Position numbers and translations under genes: made by a program. Of a stretch of DNA of 64,000 nt, positions 54,940 to 64,000 are shown one piece after another (positions within the stretch are counted from its first letter, which is position 1; each line of letters begins with the position of its first letter). The stretch comes from Saccharina japonica. Its lineage: Eukaryota; Sar; Phaeophyceae; Laminariales; Laminariaceae. The DNA lies in the NCBI GenBank assembly GCA_008828725.1, contig MEHQ01002274.1, positions 61,569-125,568 on the forward strand. Reading direction: 5' to 3'. A model generated the notes under the pieces. That model worked only from the letters and a program-made list of their open reading frames with translations. It ran no database searches and was not told the origin of the DNA.

Positions 54940-57060
54940 TTCCTTATATGTCGGATCAGAGTGGTACAGCACCACACATGGAACGTCTATATTTCCCTCA
55001 GTAGGGCGGTGGCCGACTTATTGAGTGAATATACCAACTGATAGAAATGTGGTCAACCGCCCAATCGGCAAACAAGGTGATCGCCCTCAACAAGACGGCA
55101 ATACTATTGATAGGCTTGCACACCAACCGCCTAATTGCGGGACCACCACTGCATGAATAGCTGTTGTGGCTTTTGGGCAGGAATCCGTGGCCGCAGGCCG
55201 TTTTGACAAGCCGTTTCTGTTTTTTTGTTTTTGTTAACCGAGTTTGTTTTTTTTTCAAGTTGCCAATCATCGACCTTAACCCACACAGCCTCCGTTTCAC
55301 TACGACGTCGTAGCTGACAGAGGGGAAAATCCCGGACGTCTCATGGCGGGCCATATTTCATTTACGATCATGATCGTCCTTCCCTTGACGACACGCTGTT
55401 CGCCCCAGGAAACATCACACCACTCTAATACGCCAGAATAAACAGTTTCCAAGGTATACTCAAGACACAACATCACTGCGGTCGAGGCTCTGATAGGCCA
55501 CACTATAACTACTATACGTATATAATAAAACGAAAAGGTAACAGGGAAGCAAAAATCCGACCCGTGACCTTAAGCCTTTAATGCACACATTGCTGGGGCT
55601 GTGAACTACCGCCGATTCATTGGATTCGATCGCACGACACAAGCGATCTTCGAATCGCTAAACGGCTGAGACTGTTTCGCGATTTCGTCTTGACGCATTT
55701 TACCGGCTATATTGACCCCCCTCACCGGTCACTAGCCTGGAAAGATGTGGTTGGACCTCTCTCCTTTCTTTGCTTGTTCGAGTTCGCTTGAAATTCAAGC
55801 CGGCCGATAACTATATGAATCCGATTAGTCGGCTCTGCCGACATCGGTCGAATTCAATCGCACCGTGTATCCGATGCATTCATACATGACCCTACCGGTT
55901 ACCGTTTACCGGCTATGACGTTATGGTGTTATGGTACAAGCCAGTACCGTCCTCCGAGCAGTCATGTCGGATCACGCAGTTAATAAAATACGTGCTTACG
56001 GCGAGCGGGTTTAGCCGTACGTAATTTTTCTGAGCTGCCGTAATTACTTAACGCCCCATGTACCTTATAAACAAAAACACATTGGTTTCTATAGAAAACC
56101 CCTGCGTTTTCGTTTTCCTCTAGTCCCTGGCTGCCACCTTCGGACTTTGAGTTTGCGCTGCGCCCTGCTTCGACCTACTGCACTAATACCACTTGTTTCC
56201 CATTCATGGTATTGGCGACCAGGAGTAGGGGAGCCTCCACTGTTTATGTCATGCTGACGGAGGCTTAAAGCAGTACAGCGGCGGTACTCGTTGCAACACG
56301 AACCAAAAAAGGCGAAAAGAAAAACAAGAAAATAACTGTACAGTAGACGCGAAAACCCCCCAACGAAACGTGTTCACATGATGTTTAGACGTGCCTACTG
56401 GTTCTAGCAGAGGGAAGTCCCCTACACGCCCCCTCGTTTTGCCGACGTTACCCGTAAGCAGCCCATACTCTGCCTTTTGCCGTAATACGCGCAATCGTCC
56501 CCTAGTTTGACCGTAATTCGACATCACTGCCAGTAGTAGCCAGATGAGACGCTTATTTTTTGTTCGTGTCTAGGTATCCTGTGTCGAATGAAATTGACAT
56601 TCTCAATGGAGGGATATTCATAGAGCTAGGCCACGTGGCGTGCTGCACGTTTCATTCTTCTCACGCGGTGGTGCTGCATATGAAAATGCGAAAGTGAAGT
56701 AAATAGCAAACGGATCTAGCACTTTTCTTTTCATGTTTTTTCTTCATTTCTTCAATTTTGATTGTTCACGTGTTGTGCCCAGGTACGCTGTCAAATATGT
56801 TCGCTAACCCTGATTTATTACCGATCGTAGTTGTTTTTTTCTCTGTCCTGTGATAACATTCATTCTTTAAAATAAAAATAAAAAAGCATGAATAATCGGA
56901 ACGGACACCGGGTGTACTGATGGCGTTGGATAGAACCAACTTATTGATGTGACAGGAGCACACCCATCTTTCATTGTGTCCATGGGAACCTACCGCCACA
57001 ACAGGGCAAGGAAAAAAGGAGCGCCGGGCGGTGGTTCGGCCTAGAACCGGAAACAACCCT
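54940..57060. other. Long stretch without a supported gene
   Basis: Short overlapping frames only. At 55590-55930 CCGGC and GATTCGATCGCACG/GAATTCAATCGCACCG words recur. From 56000 to 57060 nothing is recognised. Confidence 0.35.
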
Positions 57061-57231
57061 GCTCGGTACACATATTCATTACTAGGAGGGCAACATGGTG
57101 TTGAGCTCGGTACACATACGCATTAGGAGGGCAATATGGTCTTGAGCTCGGTACACATCTGAGTTAGGAGGGCAACATGGTGTTGAGCTCGGTACACATG
57201 TGCATTAGGAGGGCAACGTGGTATTGAGACG
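57061..57231. repeat. 41-44 bp minisatellite, four units
   Basis: Unit GCTCGGTACACAT, a short variable part, GCATTAGGAGGGCAA, then CATGGTGTTGA. It ends at an M1 terminus. Confidence 0.9.
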
Positions 57232-57726
57232 CGTGCCTCGATAGAGGTAGCCAGACGCGTGCTACGGTAGAGGTAGCACTTTTTGGCTGAATCGTTTTTC
57301 TGAACGATCGGGCTCCTTAACCCAAATTCGTCGGACTTTCATTTTTTTACGAATAATGCTTCAGGGCATAGTTCGGTCATGAGAGATTTCGCATCCGGCA
57401 GCACTTTTATTTTCCTCCAAAATCATTTTGTTAGGTGAGGCATGACGCCCCTTAAGCGAGGAGCTCAGAAAAAACACGGTGCACCTCTATCGTAGCATGC
57501 GTAGCCATTTTTGGCTGAAATGCGTTCTGAAGAATGGGGGCTCTTATTTAACGCAAAGATGTACGAATTTCATTGTTGTCTTGCCATTTTCCCCATTTTA
57601 CATTATTTTGGCCACTGGATTGATCATGGGGTATGATAGCACGTTTGTTTTCCTCTTAAATCAAGTGTTGGGTGAGGCATTACAGAGCTCCCCAAGTGAC
57701 CACCCTCAGTTTTACCGTACCCTGCA
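57232..57726 (-). mobile_element. Two M1 copies in tandem plus a stray terminus
   Basis: A short GACGCGTGCCTCGATAGAGG terminus at 57234 is followed by a complete minus M1 (57254-57502) and directly by a second, left-end-decayed minus M1 (57503-57726). Confidence 0.75.
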
Positions 57727-57976
57727 TCTTGAATGCCCGGTAGTTTGTGAAAACGCACGCGAAGAAAACACGATCGATCAGTGTCAAAACATGCTTTATA
57801 GTAACGAGCTTTGACCAGCCTGGAAGAAAGCTTCGGACTCAGATTAAAAACATAATTTTAAACCGGGATGTTAACGTTTCTAGTGGCACACCACCTTCGA
57901 ACTGCATGCACACTACGGTTGTAGGGAATAGATTGCTACAGTAGCTTGTGTATTAACACCAATTTACTTCTCAAAG

Positions 57977-58223
57977 GACGCATGCTACAATAGAGGTGCA
58001 CCATGTTTTTTCTGAGCTCCTCACTTAAGGAGCGTCATACCTCACCGAAAAATTGATTTTGGAGGAAAATAAAAGTACTGCCGGATGACAAATCTCTTGG
58101 CCGAAGTATACTTTGAAACATTAGTCGTCACAAAAATGAAAGTCCGACGAATTTGGGTTAAGGAGCCCGATCGTTCAGAAAACGATTCAGCCGAAAAGTG
58201 CAACCTCTACCGTAGCACGCGTC
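57977..58223 (+). mobile_element. M1 MITE at the 5' end of paralog 3
   Basis: 247 bp, GACGCATGCTACAATAGAGG ... CCGTAGCACGCGTC, flanked by AAAG on both sides (57973-57976, 58224-58227). The open frame of paralog 3 begins inside it. Confidence 0.88.
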
Positions 58224-59386
58224 AAAGCGCCCCTCTTACCTTTGCCGGCTTCTCCTTCCCAAACGCTCAAATCTCGAACGATCCCACATGCAGGATTACC
58301 GCTTTGAGGGCTCCGCTGGTCCTGTTATTCTCGAGGCGGGTCTGCCACGGGCTGGTGGAAACGTGCGAGCAGCTGCGGGCAGCGTTCAACTTGACCAAAA
58401 CCCAAGATGTCGTCGTCGAAATACACCCCTTCCAAGACATCCACTGCGGGAATTTTACCACCATGAGCATGGACTCGAACAGGCTCACCGTGCAGTCTAG
58501 CGAGAACCTCGCAAACTTCCACGGGAACTCGGACCTGTACGAGGTCCGGTTTGAGGTGACGAACGGAGCGAAACTAGCCTGGGAAACGAACGTGGAGTTC
58601 CACGGTCCGGAAGGGCAGGATGTAAACGGGGGAGCGCTGTTCGTGGGACAGGGCTCGAGCGCGCGATTCCTGAACGATCTCTTGATGACCGACGTCGGCG
58701 TCCGCAGCGTGCCCGAGGAGAGCGCTGATTTCGCCACGTACGAGCTCAGCGGGGGTTGCGTTTACACCGATGGCTACTTTAGGGTGGACGGGGCGGCAAC
58801 GTTCACCAACTGCGGAGTGACGGGTGGCGGGAAGAGCGCTCCGGGACCCGGCGGTTCGCTGTACGTCGGTGAGAAGGGTTCCGTGTTGTTTAACGGTCCG
58901 TTGGATATGACAGATACCTCCATCATCGACGACCATGGAGGCAACGGAGGAGGCATCTTCAACAGGGGCAAGGTCAACATCAAGGGGAACGCCAAGTTCG
59001 AATCCCTCCGGGCTCGGGACGGTGGCGCCCTCTACAACGCAGCCGGGGCCGAGTTCAGGTTCAAGAACAAGGCGACCGCCGTGTTTATAGACTGCACGTC
59101 ACAAGACGGCATCGGCGGCGCATTGTACAACGGAGGGTACTTCGAGTTTTCTGGTCCAGCTCTTTTTATGGAGTTGGATGCACCCACTATCTACGTTTCG
59201 CCTACAGGTGACACCTTCCTATCGGAGAATTCGGTGTTCTGGGACAACGAAGACACCAGTAACCCGGCCATTCTCGTTGCCTCCGGAGGCGAGGTAAAAA
59301 TCCCGAGCACCATTTCGTTCATCGACAACATCGAGTCTGACTGCAGTACGGTGTTTTACCAGGAAGGTGACAAGTGCCTGCAATAG
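58085..59386 (+). CDS. Beta-helix-like protein, paralog 3, with transposon-derived N-terminus
   Basis: 433 aa open frame. From about residue 70 it matches paralogs 1 and 2 (CHGLVETC at 87-94, then the same chain of Gly-Gly turns: GGALF, GGCVYTDG, GGSLYVG, GGGIFN, GGALYN, GGALYN) and ends with the same DCSTVF...C tail. Residues 1-46 are encoded by the M1 MITE (58085-58223). An ATG at 58288, where the family start is expected, is one base out of frame with the family sequence, and the hydrophobic core is shortened and contains Arg. So the family's signal peptide appears lost, and translation would need the MITE ATG, an upstream spliced exon, or not occur. The rest of the frame has no stop, which argues for recent or continuing use. 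Confidence 0.7.
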   Translation: MTNLLAEVYFETLVVTKMKVRRIWVKEPDRSENDSAEKCNLYRSTRQSAPLTFAGFSFPNAQISNDPTCRITALRAPLVLLFSRRVCHGLVETCEQLRAAFNLTKTQDVVVEIHPFQDIHCGNFTTMSMDSNRLTVQSSENLANFHGNSDLYEVRFEVTNGAKLAWETNVEFHGPEGQDVNGGALFVGQGSSARFLNDLLMTDVGVRSVPEESADFATYELSGGCVYTDGYFRVDGAATFTNCGVTGGGKSAPGPGGSLYVGEKGSVLFNGPLDMTDTSIIDDHGGNGGGIFNRGKVNIKGNAKFESLRARDGGALYNAAGAEFRFKNKATAVFIDCTSQDGIGGALYNGGYFEFSGPALFMELDAPTIYVSPTGDTFLSENSVFWDNEDTSNPAILVASGGEVKIPSTISFIDNIESDCSTVFYQEGDKCLQ

Positions 59387-59642
59387 CCGAAACGCGGCTA
59401 CACTCTCTATTGTTTCGCTCACCTACCGCGTGTGTCGTGGTACAATGAGCATGACCCGACTAGACTAGGTAGTCGAGTAATTCCTGTCGATTCTTCGCGG
59501 CGTCATGTACAAGGTGCTTGGCCTGCCCTACTATTAATAGGAAGTTTCAGTCTTTTCGCTGGATTGTTTATGATAGCGGCGGCGGCGGCGGCGGCGGCGG
59601 CGGTGGTGGTGGTGGTGGTGGTGGCAGCGACGGCATCTGCTA
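59387..59642. repeat. Downstream flank with GCG/GGT trinucleotide repeats
   Basis: GGC repeats at about 59577-59603 run into GGT repeats to 59623. No gene. Confidence 0.8.
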
Positions 59643-59925
59643 GACGCGTGCTACAACAGAGGTACAGGCAGCACGTTTTATCTTCTTTTTTTTGGTTTCT
59701 GGATGACGGGGGCGTCTTAACCTAAACTCGTCGGGATGTATTTCTTGTTCTGATGTGTTGTATGCCAAGGCGCCATGAGACTTGATCCTCGGGTCACCCT
59801 TTCCTTTATACGAACCAGAATCACTTTTTGGATTACTTGCCATTAGTATATAGAGAGCTCTTCAAGGGAGGAGCCTCAGGAAATGGCCTGTATTCAGGTG
59901 CATCTCCAACCGCCGTAGCATGCGC
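59643..59925 (-). mobile_element. M1 MITE, minus
   Basis: GACGCGTGCTACAACAGAGG right end; CCGCCGTAGCATGCGCC left end. Diverged interior. Confidence 0.7.
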
Positions 59926-60003
59926 CATTCTGCTATATTATTGTCTGCTTTTTTTTGCCTGCTCTTTGTGCGTATGTATTGCGGGCATCCCTTTCGCTCG
60001 TGA

Positions 60004-60295
60004 AGCGTTCTACGATAGAGGTGTAGGGCATGCCGTTTTTTTGGGCTGAAAACCATGCTGAATGAGGGGGGGGGGGGGCTTAACTCAAAGTCGTCGGAAT
60101 TCCATTTATGTGTTCGCACTATGCTATCCTTGTATCGTGAGGCTAGTGAAGCTGTCGGATTGTTCGCCGGGTAGCGATTTTTGTTCTCCTCCAAAATCTT
60201 CTTTTGGGTGGGGTATAGAGCTCCTCAAGTAATAAGCCACCACCCTCAGAAGGCAAAAGCTTATTAACATGGTGCACCTCTATCGTAGCCTGCGT
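60004..60295 (-). mobile_element. M1 MITE, minus
   Basis: AGCGTTCTACGATAGAGG right end; GCACCTCTATCGTAGCCTGC left end. Confidence 0.8.
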
Positions 60296-60780
60296 CTCTA
60301 GTTTCTTACCACCGAAGCGCGGTATGGCTCAAACGCGCGCCTCGATGTAGGGAGGGAGATTGAGGCGGGGGAATGACAGAGCATGTGTATGCGTGCCGCT
60401 CTCAATACTGTGTAGAGTGTTGCTGGGCTAAGGGTGTTTTGTGTTTCAGTCGTCGGATGCTATGTGCCCCACCTTGCGTCGCGTGCTTCCTGCTGCTGTG
60501 GCACGGCCGTCCTCTTGTTTGCTCTATGTTTCATTCTGGACATGTGATGGTGCATTTTGTGCAATGCACCAAACCCCGGCTTTGCGACTGGTTCCTTCCG
60601 TCACCAACCCCCATATCCTTACCTGTGTAGTTTTGGCGTGTGGTACAGAGGGCAGAGCTGCGATGGTGTGAAAAAAAACATCACGCCAGTCAGCACGTAC
60701 ACACTTTTACTTGTCGGTCGCTCCGTGTCGGATGCGCTGCGTGTGCGCAGATGAGCTACTACATATCGAACACAAACTTT
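60296..60780. other. Non-coding stretch
   Basis: Three overlapping frames without ATG context or family; nothing supported. Confidence 0.35.
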
Positions 60781-61052
60781 CGTCGCGTGCTGGTACGGTA
60801 GAGGTACAGCACGTTTAGGATGGAAACCTTTTTTGTATGACGGGGTGGGTATCCTTAGCCCGAAACCGTCGGAAATTTCAATATTGTGTTGCAACTTTTT
60901 CAGTTGAGACTTTTGGCCATGGGATTGTTCATAGGATATCGCCTTTATTTTCCACGAATATCAGTGTTTGACTGACTATTACAGTAGTATAGCGCTCCTC
61001 AAGCGAAGGGCCGCAGAAAAAAACACGGTCCACCTCTACCGCAGCATGCGTC
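60781..61052 (-). mobile_element. M1 MITE, minus
   Basis: CGTCGCGTGCTGGTACGGTAG right end is degenerate; left end CACCTCTACCGCAGCATGC is clear. Confidence 0.78.
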
Positions 61053-62833
61053 ATTTCTACAGAGTCTTCCTTGTGCGTTGTGTGTTTTGTGCGGGTTGTG
61101 TTGTTGCTGCTGCCGTTCAAACCTTCGACATGCGTCGTACGGGCTAGGTCGCAGCACCTTTGTTGTTTTTTTACTACAGTAGACGTTTCTAATTCCTTCG
61201 AGACAGCGACCTAACTGCTGTACCGCGGAGAGGTATCAATGCATGTACAGCAGTAGTATTTTGTCTGTTTACGTTACATATGAGCTCTTTTCGATTGTCG
61301 ACATGCGTCGTATCGCCGGGTGGAAGCTTTGGGGCTTTGGACTAGACGATTTCCTTTGTCGTTTCTACTTCCTTCGAGAGAGCTAGTCTAGCTAACTGCT
61401 GTACTGCGTAGATGTATCAATGCGTGTACTGTACGTAGTATTTCGTCTGTTTACGTTGAATACTGTATGAGCTTTTCTACTGCAGAGTGTAACTAAATAT
61501 TCAAGGGGTACAACTAGGAGCTTTCTTCTCGTGCAATGTTTGGACTCGGACTACAGTACATAACCCCCAATCCAAGCTGCATCAGACTCCGTAATGTTTG
61601 CCAGTGTGGTATCTTCATCTAGACATGAGGCCGCTTGCCTCTTACAGTTGCTGGCGTAATACTGGCTACATTTCTGGCGGAGATATCTCACCTTTCAGCT
61701 TGGCACGGCCAATGTAGACAGGCGTGACGGATCAAGCTGGAGGGGGCTATACGCACCAGTACGTATTACGGATACACATTACATCGTTCCCGGTGCAAGT
61801 TTGGTGCTGATGCCACGTTCTTCTGTTGAGGGACAGCAAACACACACGCGCCAGTCGACCGGTTCTCATTAAAGCCTCCGGTTTGCGGAGATGCTATCCC
61901 CCTACATGCGATACCCATCGGCGTACACAGTAGTTTTGTACCCAATCAATCAAGTTCGCATTTTGTACATGGGTTTTGTAGAGATGCATGATCTGGCACG
62001 GGTAGGGTGTGCCCTTAATGTTTTTCGATAGTGGGCACTTGATTATCTTGATAATAGAGTATAGGAGCTCACACACCTAGCCCAAACCTACAACTTTGGG
62101 CGAAACTTTGTACGCGCACGACGTAACCAGGAAGAACAAAGCCATGGCCAAGGTGTAGGGCGAGTATTGATAGCATTGTTGCAAAACACGATTCAGGTTT
62201 GGTACCTCCTCAGGGGGCGAGGAGTGTGTTAGCTCGTCAGAAATGTGTTGGACAAAACGTGCCACCCCTATCGGCGCACGTTCTCAGAGGTGCTTTCGTA
62301 TTGCACATATTTCACGCGATGATGATCTCAGCCGTTCCCTTACCACCGCGGTCAAGCTAATTCGGAGAAGAAACAAAAACATGTGGTTACTCTTAGTACG
62401 TATTCGCAAAGACCGCTAAACTATCCCAATCGTTTCGCATCCAAAGCTCTACGTCGTCACCGCCCGGCTGGACCTGAATGGTTTGGCTCTACCAGAATAG
62501 GGAGGAGGCAGTCTGGAGGCTGCACCCCTCGGGCTGTGTCTCGGCTGCCCCGTCCTTCGCCACATAATTTCCCTCCACTTTTCCTGTGGGTGATACGCCG
62601 CTGCACCTCTTCCCCCCCCGCGTGTGGCAAGCACCTCCTCCCCACGCCTGGTTCTTCTATAGAGCTGCAGGCCACGCCAGGGTTTCACCTCATCTTTTCT
62701 GAGGATCCCCTCTTGATGATGCGAATACTGTATGAGCTTTCTTTGTACCTCACCCCGAGAAAAGGATATCCCGATGAGCCATCCCGTGGCCTAATGTGGG
62801 TACTCGTGCGAAAAATAGGGGGGGTTGAACATT
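61053..62833. other. Non-coding stretch with a tandem duplication and diverged M1
   Basis: A unit of about 175 bp starting TCGACATGCGTCGTA and ending TCTGTTTACGTT...GAGCT occurs twice (61124-61297, 61298-61475). A strongly diverged M1 lies at about 62015-62280. The 205-aa plus frame at 62383-63000 runs into the hairpin and is not supported. Confidence 0.5.
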
Positions 62834-63620
62834 ACAGTAGTAACCATTTGAGAACGTGCTATTTTTTTGTGGGTTCTGCCGATGGCTGTACTGAAAGAAC
62901 CAAGGCGGCAATTCACACGCCGGTTGTGTCCAACAATGCCCTGAGTCAAAATGAAAATTCGCGTTCGCGTCGATCTTTATATTTTTCAGTTTTGCTTTAG
63001 TTATAGCCTTGAAAGGCTATTTTTGGTAAGGATTTCAAATGGTCAATTTTCAATATATTTATTTTCGGCTGGCTCAGGAAACCACATTCTAGACCCGATA
63101 TTGAAAATGTGTTCCCGGAGGATTGTGGTGACAAGCTATACGATCATCATACAAGTTGTACTGTAGTAAAATATCCATTTTTGATGGCGCTGAAATTTTT
63201 TCCGTTTTCGTTTTTTTTCCTTACTGACAGTAAGGAATTAACCCCAAAACGGAAACTTTTTCAGCGCCATCAAAAATGGATATTTTACTACAATACAACT
63301 TGTATGATGATCGTATAGCTAATCACCACAATCCTCCGGAAACACATTTTCAATATCGGGTCTAGAATATGGTTTCCTGAGCCAGCCGAAATTAAATATA
63401 TTTTAAATTGGCCATTTGCAATCCTTACCGAAAATAGCCTTTCAAGGCTATAACTAAAGCAAAACTGAAAAATATAAAGATCGACGCGAACGCGAATTTT
63501 CATTTTCACTCAGGGCATTGTTGGACACAACCGGCGTGTGAATTGTCGCCTTGGTTCGTTCAGTACAGCCATCGGCAGAACCCACAAAAAAATAGCACCT
63601 TCTCAAATGGTTACTACTGT
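62834..63620. repeat. Near-perfect 787-bp hairpin
   Basis: Complementary about a centre at 63227 with only scattered mismatches and a few one-base shifts. The apex is CCTTACTGACAGTAAGG. Outer ends are CAGTAGTAACCATTTGAGA and its complement, each next to TA. Both arms contain the same open frame of 71-73 codons (62951-63166 + and 63288-63509 -) simply because they are inverted copies. TA flanks and a CAGT start would fit a Tc1/mariner-like foldback MITE, but this is inference. Confidence 0.9.
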
Positions 63621-63829
63621 ACTACTGCTGTAACGGCGTTCTGACGATACGGTACAATGGTGGGATAGAGTAGTTCCTCAATTTTACAGAAGTACTGTTG
63701 TACCTGGTATATCGTAGTCAGTTACAGTAGTCAGCCAGAAACGGTTCGGCCAAAACATTGCTACGTACCTCTAACGCAGCACGTGTTTATACCGCGGGTA
63801 CCCATTTTGTCTCGGTAGTGTGCTTGATA
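63621..63829. other. Short non-coding spacer
   Basis: Contains CAGTA-rich sequence and an M1 right-end fragment (CCAAAACATTGCTACG...ACCTCTAACGCAGCACGTG). Confidence 0.4.
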
Positions 63830-64000
63830 CCCTACCGAACGTTCCGGTAAGTTCGGTATACTTTTTCATTTTCGGTACCCGACTCTTCGGTAAGTTCGGG
63901 AAATGTTTAATATCGGTACCGGACATTTCGATAAGTTCGGTACTTTTTCAATACCGGTACCCGACACTTCGGTAAGTTCGGCACGCGCAATAAATAGGCC
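63830..64000. repeat. TTCGGTA word array, cut by window end
   Basis: TTCGGTAAGTTCGG, CGGTACCCGAC and CGGTACCGGAC recur about every 45-50 bases, four times in 160 bases. Confidence 0.75.

Noticed and set aside
62951-63509. Two copies of a 71-73 codon hydrophobic protein
   Set aside because: They are mirror images in the arms of one hairpin, with changes not restricted to silent positions.

Overview
This window looks like accessory nuclear DNA of a eukaryote. It has few, scattered protein genes, a clear GT-AG bounded internal exon, a tRNA-derived SINE, a LINE fragment, an LTR-element fossil and dense small DNA transposons. Secreted Gly-rich beta-helix-like proteins and this repeat style would fit a marine stramenopile such as a brown alga, but nothing in the sequence fixes the organism. 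No bacterial operon, CRISPR array or rRNA was seen.

Host genes are sparse. Three paralogous single-exon genes (31068-32183 +, 40867-41991 -, 58085-59386 +) encode secreted right-handed beta-helix-like proteins with shared cysteines. An internal exon of a SAM-domain gene lies at 435-560 (-). Other candidates (about 5.2-5.8 kb and 7.9-8.2 kb) are weak.

Most of the rest is transposon-derived. The commonest element, here called M1, is 250-320 bp, ends in GACGC(A/G)TGCTACGGTAGAGG-type inverted repeats, and is present about twenty times. A second family, M2 (about 245-255 bp, GAGCAATCCCACGGTAGGGG ends), shares the terminal core. M1 copies carry nested insertions: 89-bp TTAA-flanked piggyBac-like elements (three), a 767-bp hAT-like element with an 8-bp target duplication, PIF/Harbinger-like elements with TAA or TTA duplications, M2 copies and a SINE.

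From 13 to 27 kb lies a large, nearly unsequenceable structure. A long palindrome (arms about 1.45 kb, spacer about 1 kb) is partly repeated downstream in direct orientation with its spacer flipped, and is interrupted by a single n and a 635-base gap. Some of this is probably misassembly.

The most unusual theme is a set of elements whose interiors are degenerate arrays of one short near-palindromic word (ACTCGGAGTA, GGAAAT, AGTTCAG, TAGTGCCGG, CCATGG, GACCCG, TTCGGTA). In the clearest cases the word also occurs at the element's own terminal inverted repeats. A near-perfect 787-bp hairpin sits at 62834-63620. Within the host gene family, the third paralog's only in-frame start codon lies inside an M1 element.
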